Source of the DNA: a virus
IMG/VR virus record: IMGVR_UViG_3300027151_000002
Coordinates: 42,735 to 106,734 of that record
DNA: 64,000 nt
Strand: one strand, 5' to 3'
The position numbers were made by a program, and so were the translations under genes. Position 1 is the first letter of the stretch. Each line of letters begins with the position of its first letter. This document shows positions 50,421 through 57,124 of the stretch, one piece after another. Below the pieces are notes generated by a model that was not told the origin of the DNA, did no database searches, and saw nothing but the letters and a program-made list of their open reading frames with translations.

Positions 50421-51772
50421 TGCGCGGCTCTGCTGCTTTCCGCACCAGCGTTACCCCTGGTGGCGCACTAGCTGGACCGTGGGTGCGTAACCCACTGTGG
50501 AACGCTGCCCGCAGTGTGCCGTCGCTGGACCTGCGCTTTGCCGACAACAAGAGCCTCGTTGACGCCACCACCGGCCAGAACCTTGTCACCTTCACCCGCG
50601 CCAGTAGCGGCACCTATGTCGGCAGCGATAGGCTGATCAAGACGGCGACGACGAACGAAGCACGCTTTGATCATTCTCCCACCACGGGCGAAAGCCTAGG
50701 GCTGCTGGTGGAGGAAAGTAGGACGAATTTGTGTTTGCAAAGTGAGGCATGGGATACGTCTCCTTGGACATCCACTGCTCCGTACAGCGTAACCGCTAAT
50801 GCAATAGCTGCACCAGATGGCACACAAACAGCCGATGCTTTGATTGTTGCTAGCGGGTCAAGTTCATTCACTACTAATGTAACAAGGCAAATTATTACGA
50901 AAGCAGCATCTGCACTTCAATACACCCGAAGCGCATATTTCAAAGCACTAGGCTCAACGACTAGCGTTCGAGTCAGCGATTTTGGTTCCTCTGCAGCAAA
51001 CGGTGCCTCCGCAGTCGTATCACTTGTTGACGGCAGTATTGTCACCGCTCCGTCTGTAGCGGGTTCCTTTTCTGGTGCTTCGGTTGCGGTGTCAAATGCC
51101 GGGAATGGCTGGTGGCGCGTTGCGTTTACTTATACCACTGATACGGCAACTTCATTAACTATCCGATCTTTCCCGTATGTAGGCGCGGGCGTGCTTACGG
51201 GCGACGGGTCCAGCGGTCTTTACGTCTGGGGCGTTCAACTAGAAGCCGGCGCCTTCCCCACCAGCTACATCCCCACCACCACAGCAACAGTCACCCGCAG
51301 TGCTGACGTGGCCAGTATTACGGGGAGTAACTTCAGCTCTTGGTATCGACAGGATGAGGGGACGGTGTTTGGAGATTTTACAAGAACTGCAAGCACGAAT
51401 ACGCAACAAGGGCGTGTTTTTAGTTTTAGCGATGGGACAAACACGAACCTGCTTGAGATTTATCAAACAGGTGGGTCCAATCCAGCCGCTCAAATTATTG
51501 CAACTACATCACAAGCTGGGTGGATAGCATCTAACTTTACTGTTGGAACGTCAACTCGTGAAGTGCTTGGCTATCAGCTAAACAATACCAATGCTTCATT
51601 CAACGGCAGCTCTGAAACAGCGGATACAGTTTGCACTATGCCAAATGCATTAACGCAAGCACGAATTGGAGATCGTCAAGATGGTGTCAGAACACTTAAC
51701 GGCACCATCCGCCGCCTCACCTACTTCCCAACCCGCCTTCCCAACGAGACTCTCCAGGGGATCACGCAATGA
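50420..51772 (+). CDS. Tail fibre/spike with lectin-like domains
   Basis: A 450-residue protein. After a short adaptor comes 'VTFTRASSGTYVGSDRLIKT', 'ARFDHSPTTGESLGLLVEES' and 'NLCLQSEAWDTSPW', a segment very common in phage tail spikes before a carbohydrate-binding beta-sandwich. The C-terminal third ('RQDEGTVFGDFTRTA', 'RVFSFSDGTNTNLLEIY', 'GTIRRLTYFPTRLPNETLQ') is a second LamG-like domain. Bases about 50715-51240 and 51340-51700 are AT-richer, as in the lectin end of the 42258 gene. Likely receptor binding. Confidence 0.65.
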   Translation: MRGSAAFRTSVTPGGALAGPWVRNPLWNAARSVPSLDLRFADNKSLVDATTGQNLVTFTRASSGTYVGSDRLIKTATTNEARFDHSPTTGESLGLLVEESRTNLCLQSEAWDTSPWTSTAPYSVTANAIAAPDGTQTADALIVASGSSSFTTNVTRQIITKAASALQYTRSAYFKALGSTTSVRVSDFGSSAANGASAVVSLVDGSIVTAPSVAGSFSGASVAVSNAGNGWWRVAFTYTTDTATSLTIRSFPYVGAGVLTGDGSSGLYVWGVQLEAGAFPTSYIPTTTATVTRSADVASITGSNFSSWYRQDEGTVFGDFTRTASTNTQQGRVFSFSDGTNTNLLEIYQTGGSNPAAQIIATTSQAGWIASNFTVGTSTREVLGYQLNNTNASFNGSSETADTVCTMPNALTQARIGDRQDGVRTLNGTIRRLTYFPTRLPNETLQGITQ

Positions 51773-52050
51773 CTTATTTTATCCGCTTCCCGAACGCTGA
51801 AACCGGCATGAATGCCTTGGATGATGCTGGTTTGCTTGATGATGACCAGCAATTCATCACTGCTTCCCACAACCATTCCCTTGATGTGATTGGCACCATT
51901 TTCAGTGGTGGTGAATGGGCTTTGGATGATAGCGTCATTACACCCCCTACTGTACTTGACGGCTGGCACGTCAACTTTCAAGGCGAGCTTCCTGAGGGGT
52001 GGGAGGAGTACGTGGTTGAGCCGCAGCAGCCGGTGAGGGTGTTTGCTTAG
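51769..52050 (+). CDS. Small protein following the spike gene
   Basis: A 93-residue protein: 'YFIRFPNAETGMNALDDAGL', 'HSLDVIGTIFSGGEWALDDS', 'LDGWHVNFQGELPEGWEEYVV'. Short proteins of this style often follow phage fibre genes and may act as fibre chaperones or tips. ATGA overlap with the spike gene supports coupled expression. Confidence 0.6.
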   Translation: MTYFIRFPNAETGMNALDDAGLLDDDQQFITASHNHSLDVIGTIFSGGEWALDDSVITPPTVLDGWHVNFQGELPEGWEEYVVEPQQPVRVFA

Positions 52051-52103
52051 TGGCGGTCACTAACGTGGTGGTGTTCCCGCTCTGCTTCGGCATCGGGCTG
52101 CTT

Positions 52104-52125
52104 AGCCCAGCTTCGGCTGGGCTTT
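52104..52125 (+). terminator. UUCG-loop terminator before the lysis cassette
   Basis: AGCCCAGC, loop TTCG, GCTGGGCT, then TT. The T tract is short but the stem is strong. Confidence 0.65.
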
Positions 52126-52147
52126 GCTGTATCCATTACTTCAGAGG

Positions 52148-52157
52148 GGCAACTTAG
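52148..52157 (+). promoter_or_regulatory. GGCAACYTAR element 7
   Basis: GGCAACTTAG, 20 nt before ATG 52178. TAGCC..AGCAG-AC-CTGCT..GGCTA (52155-52178) folds over the spacer up to the ATG. Confidence 0.6.
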
Positions 52158-52177
52158 CCATAGCAGACCTGCTGGCT

Positions 52178-52351
52178 ATGACCCCAGAAGAATTCGCAGG
52201 CCTAGCCCTTGCGTTATTGGCTGGCAGTGAACTGCTGAGCTACATCCCTGGCGTCAGAGCCAACGGCTGGGTCCAGCTGATCCTGTCGGCACTGCGCGGT
52301 ATCGCCGCTGCAGCGCAGGCAGATCAAGGCAAACCAAAGCGTCGCCGCTGA
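52178..52351 (+). CDS. Holin-like small protein
   Basis: A 57-residue protein: a hydrophobic stretch 'EEFAGLALALLAGSELLSYI', then 'PGVRANGWVQLILSALRGIA' and a basic tail KPKRRR. The 'P.v.aN..vQLIL..L' unit matches the left module's 14307 protein (PWKSNNVLQLLLEGL). The ATG at 52178 is chosen because it fits the element spacing; the frame is open back to 52124. First gene of the lysis cassette. Confidence 0.6.
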   Translation: MTPEEFAGLALALLAGSELLSYIPGVRANGWVQLILSALRGIAAAAQADQGKPKRRR

Positions 52352-52353
52352 TC

Positions 52354-52596
52354 GTGGTTGAAGTCTTGGCGGCCGTGATCGGTGCAGTCGTCGGCATCGG
52401 CGCTAGTGGCGTTGGCAGCTTTATGCGCAAAGACGAGGAATCCTCCAAAGCCGTGATCCGCCTGACTTCAGCGGTGGAACACATCGCTGGTGAGGTCTCA
52501 CTGCTGCGCCAGGAGATCAAGGAAGACCGCCAAGAGCTGTACCCACGGCTCAATGCGATTGAGCAACGCCTTGCCGTTTTGGAGACCAAGGTTTGA
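52354..52596 (+). CDS. Membrane-anchored coiled-coil protein of the lysis cassette
   Basis: An 80-residue protein with GTG start: a Gly-rich transmembrane segment (VLAAVIGAVVGIGASGVGSF) followed by a coiled coil ('LTSAVEHIAGEVSLLRQEIK'). Same architecture and place as the left module's 14481 gene. Possible holin, antiholin or spanin. The endolysin start overlaps its stop. Confidence 0.55.
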   Translation: MVEVLAAVIGAVVGIGASGVGSFMRKDEESSKAVIRLTSAVEHIAGEVSLLRQEIKEDRQELYPRLNAIEQRLAVLETKV

Positions 52597-53774
52597 GCGC
52601 CATCCAGCTCCGGCAAGCCGCAAAGCACTTCAAGGAACTGCCGCATCAGCTCGCAGCGTGGGACTGGCTGCAAGGCCACATTCCCGATGGCGTGCTGGCG
52701 GACTTTGCGGAGCTGTACCGCGCAGACCCCAAACCGAAAGAACTGCTGCCAGCGCCGTGGGTTGCGCCTGCGCTCAAGATCATCCGCGAATTTGAAGGCT
52801 GCAAGCTGGAGGCCTACAAGTGTCCGGCAGGCGTCTGGACCATCGGCTGGGGCACCACGCGTCTCATGGATGCGCCGGTGCGCGGCGGCGACAAGATCAG
52901 CCAAGCGCTTGCCGATGAGCTGCTGCAGAACGAAGTTGAAAACCTCTTTGGCCCTGGTGTGCTGCACCTGCTGCCGTTAGCCAAGGGCTGGAAACCAGAG
53001 CAGGTCGCTGCCATCGTCAGCTTTGCCTACAACCTTGGCCTTGGTGCCTTAGAGGAGAGCACGCTGTGCAAGCGGCTGCTGGCCGGAGAAGAGCCCTGCA
53101 AGGTCGTCAGGGAAGAGTTGCCCCGCTGGGTTCATGCTGGTGAGGCAGTCTTGGCGGGCCTGGAGCGCCGCCGTGCTGCAGAGGTCGCGTTGTTCTGTGG
53201 TGACAAGCGCCTGCAAACACCACCGCAGCAAAAGCCCGGTCAGCCGCTGAAGGTGCCGTATTTCAGCCAGCGCGATTCGACAGTGGCTGGTCAAGCCAAC
53301 CGCATGTGCTTCAGCTCTAGTTGCGCCATGCTCGTGGCTTACCTGCGGTCTGGTGTGATTAGCGGTGCTGCCGCCGACGATCAGTACCTCAAGACGGTGC
53401 TGCGCTTCGGTGACACCACCGATGTAAATGCCCAGCTCAAGGCGCTAGCCCACTACGGCATCAAGGCCAGCTTCAAGCAGAACGGTGGCTGGGATGACCT
53501 GCAGCGTCAGATCGCTCGCAATGTGCCTGTCCCATGCGGGTTCCTGCATCACGGCACCAGCAGCAAACCGTCTGGCGGGGGGCATTGGCTCACGGTGATC
53601 GGCGTCACCGCTGGTCACGTCATCGTCAATGATCCCTTCGGTGAGATGGATGTGGTGCGCGGCACCTACATCAACAGCAAAGGCGCAGGGCTCGCCTACA
53701 GCAAAGCCAACTGGGGACCGCGCTGGCTCGTGGAAGGCGTGCACAGCGGTTGGTGCATCATCGCCGAGCCATGA
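52593..53774 (+). CDS. Two-domain endolysin: GH24 lysozyme plus C39-like peptidase
   Basis: A 393-residue protein with TTG start overlapping the previous stop. Residues ~55-205 are a T4-type (GH24) lysozyme: 'IIREFEGCKLEAYKCPAGVW' with the catalytic Glu and 'TIGWGTT'. Residues ~225-390 resemble Peptidase_C39_2: 'KVPYFSQRDS', 'NRMCFSSSCAMLVAYL' (Cys), 'GGGHWLTVIGV' (His) and 'VIVNDPFGE' (Asp). The first domain cuts the glycan, the second presumably the peptide. The N-terminal 50 residues are an extra helical part. Confidence 0.82.
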   Translation: MSAIQLRQAAKHFKELPHQLAAWDWLQGHIPDGVLADFAELYRADPKPKELLPAPWVAPALKIIREFEGCKLEAYKCPAGVWTIGWGTTRLMDAPVRGGDKISQALADELLQNEVENLFGPGVLHLLPLAKGWKPEQVAAIVSFAYNLGLGALEESTLCKRLLAGEEPCKVVREELPRWVHAGEAVLAGLERRRAAEVALFCGDKRLQTPPQQKPGQPLKVPYFSQRDSTVAGQANRMCFSSSCAMLVAYLRSGVISGAAADDQYLKTVLRFGDTTDVNAQLKALAHYGIKASFKQNGGWDDLQRQIARNVPVPCGFLHHGTSSKPSGGGHWLTVIGVTAGHVIVNDPFGEMDVVRGTYINSKGAGLAYSKANWGPRWLVEGVHSGWCIIAEP

Positions 53775-53956
53775 AAGAACCCAACATCAGCCGCCGCATT
53801 CAGCCTGGCCTCTGGATCGTGGAGCGCCCGAAGACCGGCTTGAAGGTGTGGATGGCGATGGCCAATGGCATCACCTACATGAGCTACGACGAGAACAACA
53901 CACGGCTGTGGCTAAGCCGTGAACTGGACGACCCGGAGCCACCGGCTGCGGCCTAG
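53771..53956 (+). CDS. Small hypothetical protein after the endolysin
   Basis: A 61-residue protein: MKEPNISRRIQPGLWIVERP, then 'KTGLKVWMAMANGITYMSYDENNTRLWLSREL'. It overlaps the endolysin stop (ATGA). Beta-rich; no family recognised. Last gene before the CTAG-rich gap. Confidence 0.5.
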   Translation: MKEPNISRRIQPGLWIVERPKTGLKVWMAMANGITYMSYDENNTRLWLSRELDDPEPPAAA

Positions 53957-54033
53957 TTGACTACCGCTAGCCAATAGGCTAGTTTCGTGTTGCTAGGGCG
54001 GCTCGGCTCTGGCATCGTCTTTCCATCTCCGCC
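53957..54033. promoter_or_regulatory. CTAG-rich gap, possible operator region
   Basis: Contains ACTACCGCTAGCC, AGGCTAG and TTGCTAGGG within 45 nt. ACTACCGC is also the core of the 11-bp repeats at 61881. Confidence 0.4.
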
Positions 54034-54222
54034 ATGACAACCACCTTCGCGTGGGTGGCGGCAATCTTCTTCCTTCCGTTCGCACTGCTCTATGTGCTGA
54101 CGGAATCACGCCAGCAGCGGGCCGTTGGCCTGCGTCGTTCTGGCTGGTCTTACAACCGGATTGCTGCTGCTCTCAACTGTTCACCCACCACTGCTCGCCG
54201 GCTTGTACTGCAAGCCCTTTGA
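54034..54222 (+). CDS. Membrane-anchored mini helix-turn-helix protein
   Basis: A 62-residue protein: an N-terminal transmembrane helix (TTFAWVAAIFFLPFALLYVL), a short basic linker, then 'RRSGWSYNRIAAALNCSPTT' and ARRLVLQAL, a clear resolvase/Sigma-4-type helix-turn-helix. A DNA-binding unit tethered to the membrane in so small a protein is unusual. It overlaps the convergent 54181 gene by 42 nt. Function unknown. Confidence 0.55.
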   Translation: MTTTFAWVAAIFFLPFALLYVLTESRQQRAVGLRRSGWSYNRIAAALNCSPTTARRLVLQAL

Positions 54223-54372
54223 AATCATTAAGCATTCGTGCAGAATTTCTGCCTGCCAGCGTTGACCGTGTTCTGTGCAATATCCCAACCCGCATACACG
54301 CCATTTCATACCTTCTTCCGTTTTGACATAGTTGATCGTCGGCTCTTCCAACGGAATACTTAACCCAACCAT
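54181..54372 (-). CDS. Small hypothetical protein
   Basis: A 63-residue protein: MVGLSIPLEEPTINYVKTEE, then 'GMKWRVCGLGYCTEHGQRWQAEILHECLMISKG'. Its ATG directly follows GGGAACCTAG on the minus strand, as does the ATG of the 39258 gene, which supports this start and the reality of the gene. Family unknown. Confidence 0.5.
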   Translation of the reverse strand: MVGLSIPLEEPTINYVKTEEGMKWRVCGLGYCTEHGQRWQAEILHECLMISKGLQYKPASSGG

Positions 54373-54382
54373 CTAGGTTCCC
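54373..54382 (-). promoter_or_regulatory. GGGAACCTAG variant on the minus strand
   Basis: Reads GGGAACCTAG leftward and abuts the ATG of the 54181-54372 gene, in a 13-nt divergent gap. Confidence 0.45.
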
Positions 54383-54385
54383 GGT

Positions 54386-54607
54386 ATGGCATGGGGTGAT
54401 TGGATGGTGCCCCAACCGGGGCCAGAGCACCTCCTCACCCTTGAGCGTCAGAAACGTGCGGTCGAAAGTTACGACCTGCCGCAGGCGCAAGAGATGTTGA
54501 TCAAACTCTGTCAGCTCTCCTTGCATCAAGACCTGATCATTCGCGGCGCTACGCGGCGGATCGCAGAGCTTGAATGCAATCTTGCCCTTGCAGACCGCCA
54601 AGCTTAA
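54386..54607 (+). CDS. Small conserved helical protein
   Basis: A 73-residue protein: 'AWGDWMVPQPGPEHLLTLER', 'YDLPQAQEMLIKLCQLSLHQ', 'DLIIRGATRRIAELECNLAL'. I recall this compact helical type in picocyanobacteria and their phages, without known function. Its 3' end overlaps the convergent sigma gene by 59 nt. Confidence 0.55.
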   Translation: MAWGDWMVPQPGPEHLLTLERQKRAVESYDLPQAQEMLIKLCQLSLHQDLIIRGATRRIAELECNLALADRQA

Positions 54608-55463
54608 GCCGCAGGCTGTTCATGGCACGGTTGTGCATCTGCTGCGTGGCCTGACGGCTGATCTTCAGGTCTTCGCCGATCTCGATGTAGGAAGTTGGGT
54701 GACGGCTGCTATAGAAGTAGCGCCGCTGGATGATGTGCTGATTCTCTGGGGTCAGATCAGCAATGGCCTCGTGCAGCGCTTTGACATATTCGGTCAGATC
54801 ATCGGGCTGCGGCTCAACGCTGCGCGGATCAGCGACGACTTCCGAGAAGTTGCCGTAGTTGTCACCGCCTGGCATCTGCTGATCCAGGCTGCAGACACCA
54901 GCGTTGTGGTTCAGGTAGCCCAGCAGCGTTTGCTTTTGAATGCCGCAGTAGTCGGCCACCTCTTGCAGTGCTGGCATCTTGCCATGCTCATGCAGGTGCT
55001 TCTGCATAAAGTCCATGGCTTTGCGGATCTCATCGTTGGCCTGCATTGGCAGACGGATGATGCGGCTGTTGCGATTGATCGCTCGCGTAATCCCTTGGCG
55101 AATCCACCAGTAGGAATAAGTGCTGAACTTGTAGCCAAGGCCAGGGTCAAACTTCAGGATGCCTGAATCCATCCCAACAAGACCCTCTTGGATCAGGTCT
55201 TCAAGCGTCAGCGTGCCGCCATACCTCTTGTATTTGCCGGCGACATTGACCGCCAAGCGGATGTTGGAGAGAAAGAAGCGATCACGAGCGCGGCGCCCTT
55301 TGTTGATGATGCCCTGCTGCTGTTTCGTCGGCTTCTCAACGTTTTTGATCGCCATCCAGGCCTGCACTTGACGGGCCAAGACGATCTCTTCGGCGGGTGT
55401 CAGCAGCGGATAGCGGCGCGAGTGCTGAATGATCCAATCAACGGAAGTGCCAGGCGTAGCCAT
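54549..55463 (-). CDS. RNA polymerase sigma-70 factor (cyanobacterial group 1/2 type)
   Basis: A 304-residue protein with all core regions: 1.2 (YPLLTPAEEIVLARQVQAWM), 2 ('LSNIRLAVNVAGKYKRYGG', 'LEDLIQEGLVGMDSGILKFD', 'YKFSTYSYWWIRQGITRAI'), 3 ('RIIRLPMQANDEIRKAMDFM') and 4 ('LTPENQHIIQRRYFY', 'SYIEIGEDLKISRQATQQMH'). This is the architecture of cyanobacterial SigA/group-2 factors and rare in phages. Changes from canonical wording (VGMDSGILKFD) suggest divergence. It would redirect host RNA polymerase to phage promoters. Confidence 0.9.
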   Translation of the reverse strand: MATPGTSVDWIIQHSRRYPLLTPAEEIVLARQVQAWMAIKNVEKPTKQQQGIINKGRRARDRFFLSNIRLAVNVAGKYKRYGGTLTLEDLIQEGLVGMDSGILKFDPGLGYKFSTYSYWWIRQGITRAINRNSRIIRLPMQANDEIRKAMDFMQKHLHEHGKMPALQEVADYCGIQKQTLLGYLNHNAGVCSLDQQMPGGDNYGNFSEVVADPRSVEPQPDDLTEYVKALHEAIADLTPENQHIIQRRYFYSSRHPTSYIEIGEDLKISRQATQQMHNRAMNSLRLKLGGLQGQDCIQALRSAA

Positions 55464-55499
55464 CGGCAGCGGTGTCGGGGAGAAATGGCTAATGTTTGG

Positions 55500-55526
55500 G
55501 CCTAGCCCTTTTTTGGAGGACTAGGC
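55500..55526. promoter_or_regulatory. GCCTAG...CTAGGC inverted repeat upstream of the sigma gene
   Basis: GCCTAG (55500-55505) and CTAGGC (55521-55526) flank CCCTTTTTTGGAGGA, 37 nt upstream of the sigma start. Possible operator. Confidence 0.45.
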
Positions 55527-55553
55527 GGAACCGTAGAGGCAGGCTGCGGTAAA

Positions 55554-55592
55554 GGTGGCACCGCGTGAGGACCACCTACCTGCCACCCTTTT
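55554..55592 (-). terminator. Possible terminator between dcd and sigma genes
   Basis: GGTGGCA and TGCCACC form a 7-bp stem with a 20-nt loop. A T run is weak on the minus side; on the plus side CTTTT follows. Confidence 0.35.
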
Positions 55593-55594
55593 AA

Positions 55595-56176
55595 TTAGAC
55601 CGTGGCCAAGGTCACGGTGTGCTCTTGGTCTTGGTATTTGCCAGAGCGCTTCTCATAGGTGATGTCACAGGGATCACCTTCAAAGAACAGCAGCTGGCAG
55701 ATGCCCTCGTTGGCATAGATGCGGCAGTCAGCACCAGAGGAGTTGGAAAACTCCAGGGTCAGATGGCCGCGCCAGCCCGCTTCAGCCGGGGTCATGTTGG
55801 CGATCACACCCATGCGGGCATAGGTGGATTTGCCAAGGCAGATCACCGTGACGTTGGGCGGCACGCAGAGCTTCTCCAATGCCACACCCAAGCCGTAGCT
55901 GTGGGCAGGCAAAACGAAGTAGCGGCCCCGTTCATCGCTGTGCAACTCGACGTTGCGCAGGTTGTCGGGGTTGAACGCCTTGGGGTCCATGATCGTGCCC
56001 GGCACATGCTGAAACACGCGGAAATCAGCCGGTGACAGGCGGATGTCGTAGCCGTAGGAGCTACAGCCGTAGCTGAGCACCTTGTGGCTGGCGACTTGGC
56101 GGATCAGGGTGGGTTCAAACGGCTGGATCATGCCAGCGTCAGCGCGGACGCGAATCCAGTGGTCGGCCTTAATCAC
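55595..56176 (-). CDS. dcd: dCTP deaminase
   Basis: A 193-residue protein from the GTG at 56176, which overlaps the upstream stop (GTGA). 'SYGYDIRLSP', 'LGKSTYARMG', 'AEAGWRGHLTLEFSN' with the catalytic Glu142, and 'IYANEGICQLLFFEG' are all canonical Dcd. It makes dUTP from dCTP for thymidylate synthesis. The left module has a second copy in which this Glu is Cys. The tail 'KYQDQEHTVTLATV' is the usual C-terminal lid. Confidence 0.88.
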   Translation of the reverse strand: MIKADHWIRVRADAGMIQPFEPTLIRQVASHKVLSYGCSSYGYDIRLSPADFRVFQHVPGTIMDPKAFNPDNLRNVELHSDERGRYFVLPAHSYGLGVALEKLCVPPNVTVICLGKSTYARMGVIANMTPAEAGWRGHLTLEFSNSSGADCRIYANEGICQLLFFEGDPCDITYEKRSGKYQDQEHTVTLATV

Positions 56177-56451
56177 TGCACAGCCTCCAGGACTTGACGA
56201 GCGGTGCGCCATGCCACGAAGGCCACCGCCAGCGAACGTGATTGGTTGTTGAGGTGTTCGTTGGGATGGCTGCTATCCCACCAAGCAGACAACTGATCTT
56301 CCAAAGCTCCAGCGGTGTTGATTGGCTTTGCAGCTTTTGCGAAGTCCACAATCACCGCAGCGGTCTTGTTGTTGATTGGTGCGGCGTGCGGGTAGCTGTC
56401 GCGCCACCACTCAGCCAGCAGGTCTTCAAGCGTCGGCGTTGTTGTCGTCAT
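56173..56451 (-). CDS. Small protein with tandem repeat
   Basis: A 92-residue protein built of two related units: 'LEDLLAEWWRDSYPHAAPIN' and 'LEDQLSAWWDSSHPNEHLNN', each followed by 'AVIVDFAKA' or 'AVAFVAWRTA'. This looks like an internal duplication of a helical hairpin. It is coupled to dcd by a GTGA overlap. Function unknown. Confidence 0.55.
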   Translation of the reverse strand: MTTTTPTLEDLLAEWWRDSYPHAAPINNKTAAVIVDFAKAAKPINTAGALEDQLSAWWDSSHPNEHLNNQSRSLAVAFVAWRTARQVLEAVQ

Positions 56452-56590
56452 CGCTCTGGGTGAGAAGGCCGGTGTAGGTGGATTTCCGAGGGTCGCCTGC
56501 AGGCAGCTGATCGCGGCCGCTGGCGGCGTAGGCAGCTTCCAGGCGGTCTTGCCGGGCCTGCTGCTCAATGGGGTTGCAGTCGGGGTTCAT
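56426..56590 (-). CDS. Small hypothetical protein
   Basis: A 54-residue protein from the ATG overlapping the upstream stop (ATGA): MNPDCNPIEQQARQDRLEAA, then 'YAASGRDQLPAGDPRKSTYTGLLTQ'. It overlaps the next start by 26 nt. No family recognised. Confidence 0.5.
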   Translation of the reverse strand: MNPDCNPIEQQARQDRLEAAYAASGRDQLPAGDPRKSTYTGLLTQSDDDNNADA

Positions 56591-56928
56591 CAGAAGGGCA
56601 TCGCTTGGGTGGATTGGTTCTGCCACTTAGATGACGCCGGATTGATCGTGCCGTAGTCGCCATCACGCCCTTCACGCCCTTTGCCGTTGATGTAGAAGCC
56701 TTCGACCTCTACCTCTGCTTTTTTGTCGTAGTCCCACACTTTGCCGGTGCGCATCTTCTCGCTGTCATCGGCGCTGTTGATGATGTAGTTGGCAAAAGCC
56801 ACAGCAGACTCACGGGGTACAAACAGGGTGAGGCTGCGGGGCTGCTTTCCACCGTTGTCGTAACGGTTTTCCCCAGTGCTCCATTTGACAGCGCGGGGAA
56901 GTGCAGCTTTGAAATCAGAGTCAGCCAT
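56590..56928 (-). CDS. Possible ssDNA-binding or replication accessory protein
   Basis: A 112-residue protein: 'FKAALPRAVKWSTGENRYDN', 'RSLTLFVPRESAVAFANYII', 'KVWDYDKKAEVEVEGFYING' and a flexible end 'SKWQNQSTQAMPF'. The Pro-Phe terminus and position in a block with an annealing protein recall the SSB-like gene of the left module, but there is no clear sequence match between them. Confidence 0.4.
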   Translation of the reverse strand: MADSDFKAALPRAVKWSTGENRYDNGGKQPRSLTLFVPRESAVAFANYIINSADDSEKMRTGKVWDYDKKAEVEVEGFYINGKGREGRDGDYGTINPASSKWQNQSTQAMPF

Positions 56929-57124
56929 CAGTCAAGGAGGGGAGGTTGAAGTAACGGCGCAGCGCGTCATGCACAGCGCCGCTGGGGGTGAGCTGGTGCT
57001 CATCCGCGTGTTCACGAATGAGCTGCATCACGTCCGGCCAGAGGTGGGCGCAGACCGCAACGCTTTTGGTGCTGCGGCCGTAACGCCGCCGAGGAGCGGG
57101 CTTGCCTTTGCTAGCGCTAGTCAT
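56921..57124 (-). CDS. Ribbon-helix-helix-like DNA-binding protein
   Basis: A 67-residue protein from the ATG at 57124: a basic N-terminus (KPAPRRRYGRSTK), strand 'SVAVCAHLWPDVMQLIREHA' and helix 'LTPSGAVHDALRRYFN', matching the beta-alpha-alpha plan of CopG/Arc proteins. Its first codons (ATGACTAGCGCTAGC) carry a GCTAGCGCTAG palindrome over the start, so self-regulation is plausible. Confidence 0.5.
   Translation of the reverse strand: MTSASKGKPAPRRRYGRSTKSVAVCAHLWPDVMQLIREHADEHQLTPSGAVHDALRRYFNLPSLTDG

Noticed and set aside
52050-52155. 35-residue GTG frame after the 51769 gene
   Set aside because: It runs through a terminator hairpin and the GGCAACTTAG element; no support as protein.
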